From Streptomyces sp. NBC_00258 (lineage in GTDB: Bacteria > Actinomycetota > Actinomycetes > Streptomycetales > Streptomycetaceae), in contig NZ_CP108081.1 of the NCBI RefSeq assembly GCF_036182465.1, positions 10,602,001 to 10,666,000 of the forward strand: DNA of 64,000 nt. Direction: 5' to 3'. Of this stretch, positions 8,663 to 17,949 are shown one piece after another. The position numbers were made by a program, and so were the translations under genes. How positions within the stretch are numbered: position 1 is the stretch's first letter; each line of letters begins with the position of its first letter. Below the pieces are notes generated by a model. That model saw only the letters and a program-made list of their open reading frames with translations. It did not search any database and was not told the origin of the DNA.

Positions 8663-9351
8663 GGAGGAGTCTCCCGCAACGTGTATCCCAGGCCGCGCAG
8701 CGTGTAGATCAATCGCGGCTCACCCTCGGCCTCCATCTTGCGGCGCAGGTAGCTCACGTATACCTGGAGGTTGTTGGCGGTGGAGCTCATGCCGAAGCCC
8801 CAGATCGCCTCGAACAGCGCGTTGCGCGTCACGACCCGGGTCGCGTTGCGCACGAGGACCTGCAAGAGGGAGAACTCGGTCCGGGTCAGGCGCAGCGGCC
8901 GCGCGCCCCGCCACGCCTCGAACCTGTCGGGATCGAGCCGGACGTCGGCGAACGACAGGATGTGCGACTCCTCGTCGGTCGGCGTGCGCCGGCGCAGCAG
9001 GGCCCGCACCCGGGCCAGTAACTCCTCGGTGGCGAACGGCTTGGGCAGGTAGTCGTCGGCGCCCGCGTCCAGCCCCGCGACCCGGTCGGAGACCTGGTCA
9101 CGGGCGGTCAGCATCAGCACCGGCAGATCCCGACCCGCGGCCCGCAACCGCCGGCAGGTCTCCAACCCGCCGAGGCGGGGCATCATCACGTCGAGGATCA
9201 GCAGGTCCAGCGTGTCACCGCCGGCCCCACCGACCCCGTCGAGCACGGCGAGACCGTTGGCGACGGTGCTGGTGTCGTAACCCTCGACCTGGAGCACCCG
9301 CTCCAGCGAATCCCGGATGGCCGCTTCATCATCCGCGATCATGATCCGCAC
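8659..9351 (-). CDS. OmpR/PhoB-family response regulator
   Basis: 230 residues. The receiver domain (1-120) has MIADDEAAIRD, the phospho-accepting Asp in LLILDVMMP and the conserved Lys in YLPKPF. The C-terminal winged helix (about 140-228) reads RPLRLTRTEFSLLQVLVRN and ends in VYVSYLRRKMEAEG then RGLGYTL, the OmpR form. It is the first gene of the regulator-kinase pair. Confidence 0.94.
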   Translation of the reverse strand: MRIMIADDEAAIRDSLERVLQVEGYDTSTVANGLAVLDGVGGAGGDTLDLLILDVMMPRLGGLETCRRLRAAGRDLPVLMLTARDQVSDRVAGLDAGADDYLPKPFATEELLARVRALLRRRTPTDEESHILSFADVRLDPDRFEAWRGARPLRLTRTEFSLLQVLVRNATRVVTRNALFEAIWGFGMSSTANNLQVYVSYLRRKMEAEGEPRLIYTLRGLGYTLRETPP

Positions 9352-9575
9352 GCCGGCCCGCCCCCTTCCAGTCGATGTTTTTGCCGCTCATTGTCTCCGA
9401 TCAACCTGAGGACAGGATTAGAGCGTCGCTGGGGATCGCGCTCTTACGGACACCTAAGAAATGGAACCTACTACGAGCATCTGCCCCGCAGTTCGGAGTC
9501 GCGGGTGTACTGGGCGATGACCGCGGTGATACCGCGTCGGCTGACCGGGGCGACCACATCGGCCTGGCGCACCGC

Positions 9576-9989
9576 ATGACCGGCGGGGAGCCGACGCTCG
9601 GCGCGGTGCCAGCGCGGCTGGAGGAGCGGGAACGCGAGATCACCGCACAGGCCGAGACGATGCGGGAACAGGTCGCGCAGCTGACCGCACAGCTCGACGA
9701 ACCCGGCCGGGCCGCCGAGGAAGTCCGGCTCACACGCAAGACACTGCTGGGGCTGCCCGACCCCGGGCCGCCCGCGCCGCCGGCACCGAAGCTTCCGGCC
9801 TACCAGCAGATCATGGCGGTGTTCACCGCGGCCGGCCACCCGCTGCGGGCCCGGCAGATGTGCGAGGCCGTGGACCTGGCGGTCGCGCCCGACAACATCA
9901 ACAACGTCCGCCTCAACCTCAAGCGGCCGGCCGGCTGCGGGATCATGATCGAGACCGAGCCAGGCCTGTTCACCCAGCCTCGGCCGTAG
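9576..9989 (+). CDS. Coiled-coil/winged-helix protein of IS-associated type
   Basis: About 137 residues from the ATG at 9576; the frame runs open to 9375 but that part has no recognisable content. A charged coiled coil (about 15-60, LEEREREITAQAETMREQ) is followed by a Pro-rich linker and a small winged-helix-like domain (PAYQQIMAVFTAAGHPLRAR, then NVRLNLKRPAGCGIM and a final ETEPGLFTQPRP). I recognise this as a recurrent hypothetical of Streptomyces seen near transposase genes. No transposase is readable here, so it may be a leftover cargo or accessory gene. Confidence 0.5.
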   Translation: MTGGEPTLGAVPARLEEREREITAQAETMREQVAQLTAQLDEPGRAAEEVRLTRKTLLGLPDPGPPAPPAPKLPAYQQIMAVFTAAGHPLRARQMCEAVDLAVAPDNINNVRLNLKRPAGCGIMIETEPGLFTQPRP

Positions 9990-10167
9990 CCGACCGACGT
10001 CGCCACGACCTGCCCGCTCGTCCCGCACGAAACGAAGAGTCGGGCATCAGGTCTCACACCGCCCTCTGAAGGCATCTTGGCCAACGACATCGGTCGTAGA
10101 AGGCTCTGCCCCGACTGCTGGGGTGGAGCCATCGTGCGTTGGAAGGGGGATCCGCTGCGCGCGGGTT

Positions 10168-10199
10168 GCTGCGCGCGGGTTCGGGACCCCTTTCTGGGC
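10168..10199. repeat. Direct repeat R1, right copy
   Basis: Partner of 3137-3168 (28 of 32 identical by eye). The first 14 nt of the unit (GCTGCGCGCGGGTT) are duplicated immediately upstream at 10154-10167. Together with the left copy it brackets the 7-kb segment containing the MMPL/two-component genes and three gene fragments. Confidence 0.45.
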
Positions 10200-10237
10200 T
10201 GGCACAACCGGCCCTGCGTCGGCCAAGCCTGTCCAGC

Positions 10238-10417
10238 CGGGACGCGTTCGGGACGCAAGGATAGGAACAGACCGACAAAGGCGAAGGGATGCCGACGCGG
10301 CATAACCCATCGGACCTGCAAAAACTTCATAGATGAGCATTGATCGGCAAGGTCCCCAAGTTCCTCAAAGGACTCGTAATCCGTCGGCCGTGGGTTCGAG
10401 TCCCACCCACCTCACCT
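10238..10417. repeat. Direct repeat R2, left copy, with tRNA 3' half
   Basis: Starts with a 44-nt block (10238-10281) identical to 26473-26516, then a second conserved block around CTGCAAAAACTTCAT, and ends with a tRNA-like 3' half: anticodon-loop-like CTCGTAA at about 10372-10378 (anticodon CGT would be Thr) and T-arm GTGGGTTCGAGTCCCAC. The 5' half of a tRNA is missing. This is the usual look of an attachment site left by a tRNA-targeting integrase. Confidence 0.6.
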
Positions 10418-11215
10418 GCGCATGCCTCTGACCTGCACAGATGTAGCGGTTCGCAGGCGTTGAACCTGGTGTGCGCGGCCTGTGCGACTGGCTGGACACC
10501 GTATTCGGGACGCTCGCAGGACGCAGGGAAACGGAATGGCTGCCTCGTAGTCCACTTGTCGGCGCTGCTCAGCGGTAGGCAGGGGGCGGCGAGGCGTGGT
10601 GGCAGACGGCTGGAGTCTGGACTCCCTTGCGAACGTCTTGGACGCAGTTCTTAGGGCAGAACATGTAGGCATCACCGTCGTCGCCGAATAGTTCGCGGCC
10701 GGCGTTGACGTAGTCGGTGAGCGCGGCCCAGATATCGGGGCACTGTGCAACATGCCAGGGCGCCAAGATCCCGGTAGCTTTCGGTGGCCGCCGTGGCGGG
10801 CCCGAGCGCGCGGTTCGGACATGCGAAGCCCCCAGCCCAGTGCTGCAATGGATTCAGCGGCAGCCTGTAACCGTATGCCGCGGCGAGCGGATGGCGAGGC
10901 CGGGACTGCGATCCACTCGGACCACGAGCGATGGACTCTCCCTGCTCGTCGATCTCGTCGACAACCGCCACCGCGGTATCCAATCGAGTGCCGTGGCAGC
11001 AGACGGGCCGCTGAGCGTGGCAGGACGAACAGCGGACCCACCAGCAGCAAGTCAGCCATGGCGCCCGCGCCGACACTCTCACCGTCCTCCGCCTCCGTGA
11101 CGACATGGGCAGCAGGATCGAGCAGCTCAAACAGCTGGGCGAGCTGAGCCCAAGCGCGGCGTCGAAGGCCAGAATCTCCAGCTTCGGGCCTGTGTGACGA
11201 CCGGAAAGGGAGCCT
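10418..11215. other. No intact gene; degraded ORFs
   Basis: No frame here has convincing gene content. On the minus strand two overlapping frames (about 10569-10766 and 10672-11130) could be one frameshifted gene; the clearest piece reads CPDIWAALTDYVNAGRELF then DAYMFCPKNC. I do not recognise it. The stretch lies between the R2 repeat and the ClC gene. Confidence 0.4.
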
Positions 11216-12619
11216 ATGAGGGACCCGGATTCGCAGCCCGACGCGCCGGCCGGGAAGACACAACCCGAGGAGGCGGACCGGCTGCGTGAGTTGTTGCGCA
11301 GTCCCGGCTACCTCAAGGCGCTCGTGTTCTGTGCCCTCATCGGTGTTCCGGTGTCGCTGGTGGCCTTTTTCTTCCTCGTCGCGCTCCATCAGCTGAACCA
11401 CCTCATGTGGGCGGATCTGCCGGAGGCTCTGGGCTGGGAGGCGCCGCCGTGGTGGTGGCCTCTGCCACTGCTGCTCGCCGCAGGCATTGCCGTCGGTCTT
11501 GTGGTCACCCACCTGCCCGGCGGCGGGGGCCACATCCCTGCGGGGGGACTGCACGCGGGCGGGGGCACGGCGCGAGCCCTGCCCGGTGTGATGCTCGCCG
11601 CTCTGGCCAGTCTTCCGCTTGGCGCGACCCTCGGCCCCGAGGCCCCGTTGATCGCTCTCGGCGGTGGCCTGGCGCTGCTTCTCAGCGAACTGGCCCGAGT
11701 CCCCGTTACCGCGCAGAGCACCGTTCTGCTGGGCACGGCCGGGGCCGCGGCGGCCGTTTCGGTGATCTTCGGAAGCCCGCTGATCGCGGCCGTGATGGTG
11801 ATGGAAGTGGCGGGAGTGGGCGGCTCACGGCTCTTCGTCGTCATGCTGCCCGCGCTGTTGTCGAGCGGGGTCGGCGCCCTCGTGTTCACTGGGTTCGGCC
11901 GCTGGACCGGCCTGAAAGGCGACAGCCTGTCCATGAAGCTGGGCGTGCCCCTCCCGCGTCTCGACACGGGGGACGTGGTGTGGTCGGTACTCATGGCAGC
12001 GGCGATCGCTGTTGCTGTGCACCTGATCCTGGCTGGCGGGCGCTTCACCGCGCTGTTCGTCTCGAGACGTCCCCTGGCACATACAACCGCGTGTGCGCTG
12101 GCCGCCGGTGCCTGCGCCGCCGTGTATGCGCTCACCACCGGCCGGTCACCTGCGGACGTGGCCTCGTCGGGCCAGGCCACACTGAGCCGCTTGGCCGCCG
12201 ATCCCCATGCCTGGGGAGTCGGCGCTCTGATCGCCGTTCTGCTCTGCACCGGCGTCGCGTACACCTTGTGCCTGGGCAGTCTGCGCGGAGGCCCGGTCTT
12301 TCCCACGCTGTTCCTGGGGGGTGCGGTGGGCGTACTGCTCGCACCTCTGCCGGGCCTGGGAGTCGTGCCGGGACTGGCCGTGGGCATGGCGGCGGCGGTG
12401 ACCAGTGCCCTTCGCCTGCCGGTCAGCAGTGTGGTGCTCGTCGTCCTGCTGCTCGACAGCGTCGCCATGGTGCCCGTGATCATTCTGGCGTCCGTAGTGG
12501 CCTTCGTGACCACCCAGCTGCTTCCGCCCGGCCGTGCCGTTCCGGCAGTGGGTAAGCCCGCGGAACCGTCGACCGCGCAGTCCCCGGCCGTCGGCAAGGC
12601 CGACTCCGACGCCGGTTGA
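11216..12619 (+). CDS. ClC-family chloride channel / transporter
   Basis: 467 residues, start after AAAGGGAG. About 10-12 hydrophobic segments span residues 35-440. The family's second signature appears as LGATLGPEAPLIALG (canonical GREGP), and the third as GGPVFPTLFLGGAVG (canonical GxFxPxLxxGA). The first signature, usually GSGIP, is read as GGGGHIPAGG, so the chloride-coordinating Ser is not obvious. The Pro/Ala-rich tail (445-467) lacks CBS domains. Expected to move chloride, with or without protons, across the plasma membrane. It is the first gene inside the repeat-bounded island. Confidence 0.85.
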   Translation: MRDPDSQPDAPAGKTQPEEADRLRELLRSPGYLKALVFCALIGVPVSLVAFFFLVALHQLNHLMWADLPEALGWEAPPWWWPLPLLLAAGIAVGLVVTHLPGGGGHIPAGGLHAGGGTARALPGVMLAALASLPLGATLGPEAPLIALGGGLALLLSELARVPVTAQSTVLLGTAGAAAAVSVIFGSPLIAAVMVMEVAGVGGSRLFVVMLPALLSSGVGALVFTGFGRWTGLKGDSLSMKLGVPLPRLDTGDVVWSVLMAAAIAVAVHLILAGGRFTALFVSRRPLAHTTACALAAGACAAVYALTTGRSPADVASSGQATLSRLAADPHAWGVGALIAVLLCTGVAYTLCLGSLRGGPVFPTLFLGGAVGVLLAPLPGLGVVPGLAVGMAAAVTSALRLPVSSVVLVVLLLDSVAMVPVIILASVVAFVTTQLLPPGRAVPAVGKPAEPSTAQSPAVGKADSDAG

Positions 12620-12654
12620 GATCGCGGCGGCGTCCGCGCGGATGACGAGGTCCT

Positions 12655-13947
12655 CTACCGGTGAGGCCGGGATCGGCCGCCGATACCCTGACGGTCGGGC
12701 CACTGTGCGACGGCTCGGCGGGCCGCGTCAGGGAACGCCCCGTCCACCGACTGGCGCAGGAGCTCCAACTGCGTTTCTACCGCCGGATGTTGCGCTGCCG
12801 GAAGGTTTTCGAGAAGGCCGTCGAGCAGGGCGCGCAGTCGTCGGCAGACCTGCATGGACGTTGCCCCGTAGTCACGGATCTCGGAGACGGCGAGCTGAAG
12901 GTAGTCCTCCCAGTCACGTCCGTGCAGGACGAGACGAGGCCGGCCACGGTCGTCCGCCATCACGTAGTGGTCCCGAAGTCGCGCGTTGCCGACCACGGTG
13001 AGGAACGACTCGATGTGATTGAGTACCTGAATAGCTGTCGTGGGGTCGTTGACAGCTGGGGAGAGGGCCCGGATGGCGATGTCCACGAGAATCCGAAGGG
13101 CGAAGGCGGGATCCTGTTCGATGGTGCGTTCGGCACCCAGGGCGATGAGACCGGTCATGTGCCGGGGATCTGGTGCGGACGTACCGCCGTGGACCTCGAC
13201 GAGGACGGCGCCGGGAGGGACGTAGTCTCCGATGAGGTGGGGCACGACGAACGTGCAGTCGTGGCGCACCCCGGCGGCCACCAGGCCGGCCACGTCGAAT
13301 GCCTGGATGGCTCCGCCGCGGGGCGAGCGGACGAACGACACCGGGTCGCGCCCCGTCACGGACTCACCGTCATTGGGTGCGGATGCGCTGACTTCCATGG
13401 CCCCGCGGGCGAAGACCCCTTCTCCCATGCGCCCGACGAGGTCGGCGATGGCCACCGGCCTGAGGTTGTGCGTGAACCGATTGAGATAGACGAGCAGGAG
13501 CAGAAGGCTGACTGCCACAGCCGCGCCGGCGAGGGTGACCCCGAGGTCTGGTACCGAGTTCGACTCGATGCTGCGCAGCAGGGAGAAAGCGAATGCGAAG
13601 GTCCCGGTGAAGGTGGCCAGGACGGTTTTCTGGAGCCGGTCTCTGTACCAGAGGCGCATATACCTCGCGGACAGTGCTCCGGTCGCCTGTTGGATGACAA
13701 GCACACCGATCGTCACGACGAAACCGAGCAGTGCCACCATCGCCCCGACGATGGAACTGAGCACACCGCTTGCTGTGGTAGCGGAGTAACGCCAGCCGCT
13801 CGGCGGCCAGTCCGCACCGTCGGCGCTGATGGCACATTCGGCGAGAATGACGCCCAGCGCCATCCCGAACAGTGGCGCGATCCACAAGCTGGCCTTTGTG
13901 TACTGTCGCAGTCGGAATACAGAGGCCCAGGACATCATGCTGCGCAT
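12655..13947 (-). CDS. DUF2254 membrane protein
   Basis: 430 residues from the ATG at 13947 (preceded by GAGGGAAAGG); the frame is open further upstream but without coding character. Four hydrophobic segments lie at about 18-40, 65-90, 110-130 and 140-160. A long cytoplasmic part follows with IQAFDVAGLVAAG and RILVDIAIRALSPAVNDPTT, the signature of DUF2254. The function is unknown. It converges on the ClC gene with 35 nt between the stops. Confidence 0.85.
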   Translation of the reverse strand: MRSMMSWASVFRLRQYTKASLWIAPLFGMALGVILAECAISADGADWPPSGWRYSATTASGVLSSIVGAMVALLGFVVTIGVLVIQQATGALSARYMRLWYRDRLQKTVLATFTGTFAFAFSLLRSIESNSVPDLGVTLAGAAVAVSLLLLLVYLNRFTHNLRPVAIADLVGRMGEGVFARGAMEVSASAPNDGESVTGRDPVSFVRSPRGGAIQAFDVAGLVAAGVRHDCTFVVPHLIGDYVPPGAVLVEVHGGTSAPDPRHMTGLIALGAERTIEQDPAFALRILVDIAIRALSPAVNDPTTAIQVLNHIESFLTVVGNARLRDHYVMADDRGRPRLVLHGRDWEDYLQLAVSEIRDYGATSMQVCRRLRALLDGLLENLPAAQHPAVETQLELLRQSVDGAFPDAARRAVAQWPDRQGIGGRSRPHR

Positions 13948-14262
13948 GCCCGTACCTTTCCCTCGCGGCGGGCCGACGCTCCGGGGTACGGCAGCAGCAT
14001 GGTGCGTCGTCGGCCGGGAGGGTCTTCGTTGCAGGTGTGTCCACCGTATGGCAATGAACCTACGCGCGCAGCGACGGCACCAGCGGTCCAGCCGCTGGAT
14101 TCGTTCAGGAGGACCGACGGGACCTTCTTGCGTAGGCTGGACGGGTGAACCACTGCTACGAATCATCGTGCAGCGTTTCTGTCGTCCGGTCGACGCCCGA
14201 TGAAAGAAATGGAGTTCGTCGGACCGGCCTGGAGTTCGCCCCCGGGTGAAAGCAGGCTCCTT

Positions 14263-16104
14263 ATGAATGAATGCCCGCTGATCGAAAACCACGGCCTGAT
14301 CGGTGATCTGCAGACGGCGGCCCTGGTGACCACTGACGGCACCATCGACTGGTTCTGCTGTCCGCGCTTCGATTCACCCAGTGTGTTCGGTGCTCTGCTG
14401 GACTGGGATAAAGGTGGGCACTTCACTGTCCGCCCTGCCGGCACGACGTTCGCGACGAAGCAGTTGTACTTTCCCCATACGGCCATTCTCGTCACCCGCT
14501 TCATGACGGAGTCCGGCACGGGCGAAGTCGTCGACTTCATGCCGGTGACCGGAGCCGTCGCCACAAACCGCCATCGCCTCGTCCGCATGCTGCGGTGCGT
14601 GCGTGGCAACATGACGTTCGAAGGGGACATCGCCCCCCGGTTCGACTATGGCCGCGCACCGCACGAACTGCGCATCACGGAGCACGGCGCGCTGTTCTCC
14701 TCAGAAGGACTTGAACTGGCCGTGCATGCCGTCCGTGAGCCGGAGGACGAGCGGCTGCTCAACCTGTTGTCAGGAGACAGGGATCTCCACTTCACCCTGC
14801 CTCTGCGGGCCGGCCAGCAGCGCGGCGTCGTCCTGGAGTCGTCGCCCGATGGGCCGCCCCATGAAATCCGCGTCGCGGAATTCCAGCAACTCTACGAGGA
14901 GACGATCCACTTCTGGCGGTCATGGCTCGCCCAGTCCCGCTACTCGGGCCGGTGGCGTGAGGCGGTGGAACGCTCGGCGGTGACGCTGAAGCTCATGACC
15001 TACGCGCCGAGCGGAGCCCTGGTCGCGGCCCCCACAGCGGGTCTGCCGGAGCAACTGGGCGGTGAGCGCAACTGGGACTACCGGTTCACCTGGATCCGGG
15101 ATGCCTCCTTCTCGGTCTACGCCCTGCTGGGCCTGGGTTTCAAGGAAGAGGCGGCGGCGTTCATCAGCTGGCTGCGCGATCGTGTGAGGGAAGAGGCCGG
15201 GGGAAACACGGGACCGCTGAACATCATGTACCGGGTCGACGGCTCCTCCGACCTGGTGGAGGAGACTCTGGACCACTGGGCGGGGTACGAGGGGTCCGCT
15301 CCCGTGCGTATCGGCAACGGGGCCGCGAACCAGATGCAGTTGGACATCTATGGCGAGGCGCTGGACAGCATCTACTTCGCGCACCAGCACGGAATCCAGC
15401 TCGACATCAAGGGCTGGTCCGCACTGCACACGCTCCTCGACTGGCTGGTCGACCACTGGGACCAGCCCGGCGAGGGGCTGTGGGAGACACGCGGAGGGCG
15501 TAAGGACTTCACCTACGGCCGGGTGATGTCCTGGGTCGCCTTCGACCGTGCCTCGCGGCTTTCCTTGGCGAGCGGCCGTCCGGCGGCCCGTGGGCGCTGG
15601 GCGACCGAACGTGACCGCATCTACGAGCAGGTACTGACGCAGGGATGGGATCCGAAGCGGGAGGCTTTTGTGCAGCACTACGGCAGCGACGTCCTGGACT
15701 CGTCGCTGTTGCGGATGCCGACGGTGGGCTTCATCACTCCGGACGACCCGATGTGGACGTCCACGCTGGATGCGATGGACCACGAGCTGGTCAGTGACAG
15801 CCTGGTCTACCGCTACAACCCCGAAGCGTCGCCCGACGGACTGCGCGGCTCCGAAGGGACCTTCTCCCTGTGCACGTTCATGTACGTCGATGCCCTGGCA
15901 CGGGCCGGGCGGACCGATCAGGCAAGGCTCGTGCTGGAGAAGATGCTCACGTACGCCAACCATCTGGGTTTGTACTCCGAGGAGATCGACCTGACAGGGC
16001 GACAGCTCGGCAATTTCCCGCAGGCTTTCACCCACCTTGCGCTGATCGACGCGGCGATCACCTTGGACGCGACGCTCAACCGGGCACGTGAGGGCGGGAG
16101 ATAG
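14263..16104 (+). CDS. GH15-family glucosidase (glucoamylase/trehalase type)
   Basis: 613 residues; ATG 14263 follows AGCAGG, while the in-frame ATG at 14200 has no ribosome site. The N-terminal beta-sandwich domain begins PLIENHGLIGDLQTAALV and TIDWFCCPRFDSPSVFGALL, as in actinobacterial GH15 proteins. The (alpha/alpha)6 barrel carries NWDYRFTWIRDASFSVYALL, EGLWETRGG (probable acid Glu) and LYSEEID (probable base Glu). No signal peptide, so cytoplasmic. Known members release glucose from alpha-glucans or trehalose. In this island it would feed the glucose-oxidising genes downstream. Confidence 0.9.
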   Translation: MNECPLIENHGLIGDLQTAALVTTDGTIDWFCCPRFDSPSVFGALLDWDKGGHFTVRPAGTTFATKQLYFPHTAILVTRFMTESGTGEVVDFMPVTGAVATNRHRLVRMLRCVRGNMTFEGDIAPRFDYGRAPHELRITEHGALFSSEGLELAVHAVREPEDERLLNLLSGDRDLHFTLPLRAGQQRGVVLESSPDGPPHEIRVAEFQQLYEETIHFWRSWLAQSRYSGRWREAVERSAVTLKLMTYAPSGALVAAPTAGLPEQLGGERNWDYRFTWIRDASFSVYALLGLGFKEEAAAFISWLRDRVREEAGGNTGPLNIMYRVDGSSDLVEETLDHWAGYEGSAPVRIGNGAANQMQLDIYGEALDSIYFAHQHGIQLDIKGWSALHTLLDWLVDHWDQPGEGLWETRGGRKDFTYGRVMSWVAFDRASRLSLASGRPAARGRWATERDRIYEQVLTQGWDPKREAFVQHYGSDVLDSSLLRMPTVGFITPDDPMWTSTLDAMDHELVSDSLVYRYNPEASPDGLRGSEGTFSLCTFMYVDALARAGRTDQARLVLEKMLTYANHLGLYSEEIDLTGRQLGNFPQAFTHLALIDAAITLDATLNRAREGGR

Positions 16105-16127
16105 CCCGGGCGGCAGCCCGTCGGGGC

Positions 16128-17897
16128 TCACTGTGGGGGAGGGGTGGGTCCGAGCAGTACGACGCTGTCGCCTTCTCGCGGCGTGACGGGCTCGTTGCCG
16201 GTCACCGGTTCGAGCCGGCGGTTGGCCCGGATCACGAAGAGCGTGTCGTGGTCGGCGGGCACCGGGGTGGAGGCGGGCTGGACCAGGAAGCGGGCTCCCG
16301 CCTCGTAACGCGCTGCCAGGGCGTGCCGGACGAGCGACCTGCCGAAGAGGATGGCACCGCCGGTGTAGGGAGCAACGACGCCGTGGCCCTCGTGCGGCGG
16401 GCCGACCCGGTAGACAGGGCCCTCGACGTTGTCCTGCATCACGACCGAGGCGAGCGCGTTGAAATCGTCGTCGTCGGTGGCCAGGAACACGGCGGTCACC
16501 CCTTCCAGACGTGCCCCGGGATTGGTGGCCGTGGCCAGCAGATCGCCCCTGGCCAGTTGGATTCCCGCATCCTTGATCCGTTGCCTCTCCTCGTCGAGCC
16601 CTGCCCACATCAGCACGTCGAGTCCGGCGGCGCGCAGGGCCCGTCCCATGTCGACCACCCATGGCTCGCCGCCCACCAGGAGGACGCGGGTGCCCGAGGG
16701 CTTGACGACGCCCAGCCGCCTGGCAACCGGGGCCGCGGTCAGCGCGTACAGCAGGACGGTTCCCACGATCACCAGGAAAGTGACCGGGAGGATCTTGGCG
16801 GCACCACTCTCCCCTCGGTCGACGAGGCCGGCGGAGAAGGCCGAGGCCGTGGCGGCGGCGACGATGCCGCGCGGATCCATCCACCCGATGAAAGTCCGTT
16901 CTCCCCGGGTCAGGCCCGAATGTGCCGTTGCGGCGAAGGCGACAAGGGGTCGCACCACCAGTACGAGGATCGCGATGAGGGCGAGGGCGGGGAGCAGTAC
17001 GGGGACCAGGGAGGACGGGGTGACGGTGGTCGAGATGGAGACGAACAGCAGGCCGATGATCAGCTGGACCAGGGTCTCGAAGAAGGGCCGACGAGCGGGC
17101 ATGTCGAAGCCGCGGATGTTGGTAACGGCCAGTCCCGTGACGATCGCGGCGATGAGTCCCGTGTCGTCCCGGACGATGTCACAACCGGCGGAAACAGCGA
17201 TGACGGTCGCGAGCTGCGCCAGAGTGCCCAGCGTTTCCCCGAGCCGCAGGGTGCGCAGCGTCCACCACAGCACCGCCGCTCCCACTGCCCCGCCGATCAG
17301 ACCGACCGCAAGGCTGATACCGAACTGGCCCAGCTGGTAGCCCCGGCCGATGTCGATCCGGTTGGACGACGCGACGGCGTGGAAGGTGAGAGCGCCGATG
17401 ATGCCGCCGATCGGGTCGGTCAGCGTTCCTTCCCAGATGAGGATGCGTCGGACCTTGTCGTTCGGCCGCACGAAGTCGAGCAGCGGACCCACGACCGTCG
17501 GCCCCGAGACGACGAGGATCACGCCGAGCATCGCGGCCACCCGCAGCGGCATGTCGAACAAGGCGGGTGACACCGCGGCGGTGACCAGAAACGTCACCAG
17601 CACGCCGAACAGCAGCAGTCTGCCCACGATCCACCGCGTCCGACCGGTCAGGTTGCGCAGGTTGAGGCCCAGACCGGCGTCGTAGAGGATCACCGCCACG
17701 GCCAGGGACACCAGGGCGGAGAAGTTCGCCCCCATCAGCTTGTCGGGGTGGACGACATCGGTGAGGGCGCCGGCGGTGAATCCGGCGGGCAGCAGCAGGA
17801 TCAGGGCGGGAACGCGCAGCTTGCTCGCCAGGATCTGTGAGCCGGTGGCGAGCACCACGGTCAGCGCGAGTCCAAGAAGGATCTGGTCGTCGGTCAC
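16128..17897 (-). CDS. Cation/proton antiporter with TrkA-N-like domain
   Basis: About 589 residues from the GTG at 17897 (VTDDQILLGLALTVV); an ATG at 17975 would overlap the end of cydB. Roughly 12 membrane segments fill residues 5-390 with the antiporter motifs DAGLGLNLRNL, WEGTLTDPIGGIIGALTF and GWMDPRGIVAAATASAF (the Asp-Pro pair is the ion-site region). The cytoplasmic tail has a Rossmann NAD-binding fold (RVLLVGGEPWVVDMGRALRA) and a TrkA-C-like end. It probably exchanges K+ or Na+ for H+. Last gene of the long minus-strand operon, 53 nt after cydB. Confidence 0.87.
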   Translation of the reverse strand: MTDDQILLGLALTVVLATGSQILASKLRVPALILLLPAGFTAGALTDVVHPDKLMGANFSALVSLAVAVILYDAGLGLNLRNLTGRTRWIVGRLLLFGVLVTFLVTAAVSPALFDMPLRVAAMLGVILVVSGPTVVGPLLDFVRPNDKVRRILIWEGTLTDPIGGIIGALTFHAVASSNRIDIGRGYQLGQFGISLAVGLIGGAVGAAVLWWTLRTLRLGETLGTLAQLATVIAVSAGCDIVRDDTGLIAAIVTGLAVTNIRGFDMPARRPFFETLVQLIIGLLFVSISTTVTPSSLVPVLLPALALIAILVLVVRPLVAFAATAHSGLTRGERTFIGWMDPRGIVAAATASAFSAGLVDRGESGAAKILPVTFLVIVGTVLLYALTAAPVARRLGVVKPSGTRVLLVGGEPWVVDMGRALRAAGLDVLMWAGLDEERQRIKDAGIQLARGDLLATATNPGARLEGVTAVFLATDDDDFNALASVVMQDNVEGPVYRVGPPHEGHGVVAPYTGGAILFGRSLVRHALAARYEAGARFLVQPASTPVPADHDTLFVIRANRRLEPVTGNEPVTPREGDSVVLLGPTPPPQ

Positions 17898-17949
17898 AGC
17901 GCCTGCCCGCGAAAAGCTGCCCGATCGGATGGGACCGCGAGTCGGGGCA

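Noticed and set aside
10077..10343. Small protein conserved with 26309-26578
   Set aside because: The similarity comes from the R2 DNA repeat and covers non-coding parts equally. There is no ribosome site or family motif.
10340..10417. Complete tRNA-Thr(CGT)
   Set aside because: The anticodon loop and T-arm are convincing but there is no D-arm or 5' acceptor strand, so only a 3' half is present.
12661..14148. 495-codon plus-strand frame opposite the DUF2254 gene
   Set aside because: No family motif, and it is fully antisense to a gene with membrane segments and DUF2254 blocks.
14200..14262. Upstream ATG for the GH15 gene
   Set aside because: No ribosome site, and the family N-terminus begins at the ATG at 14263.
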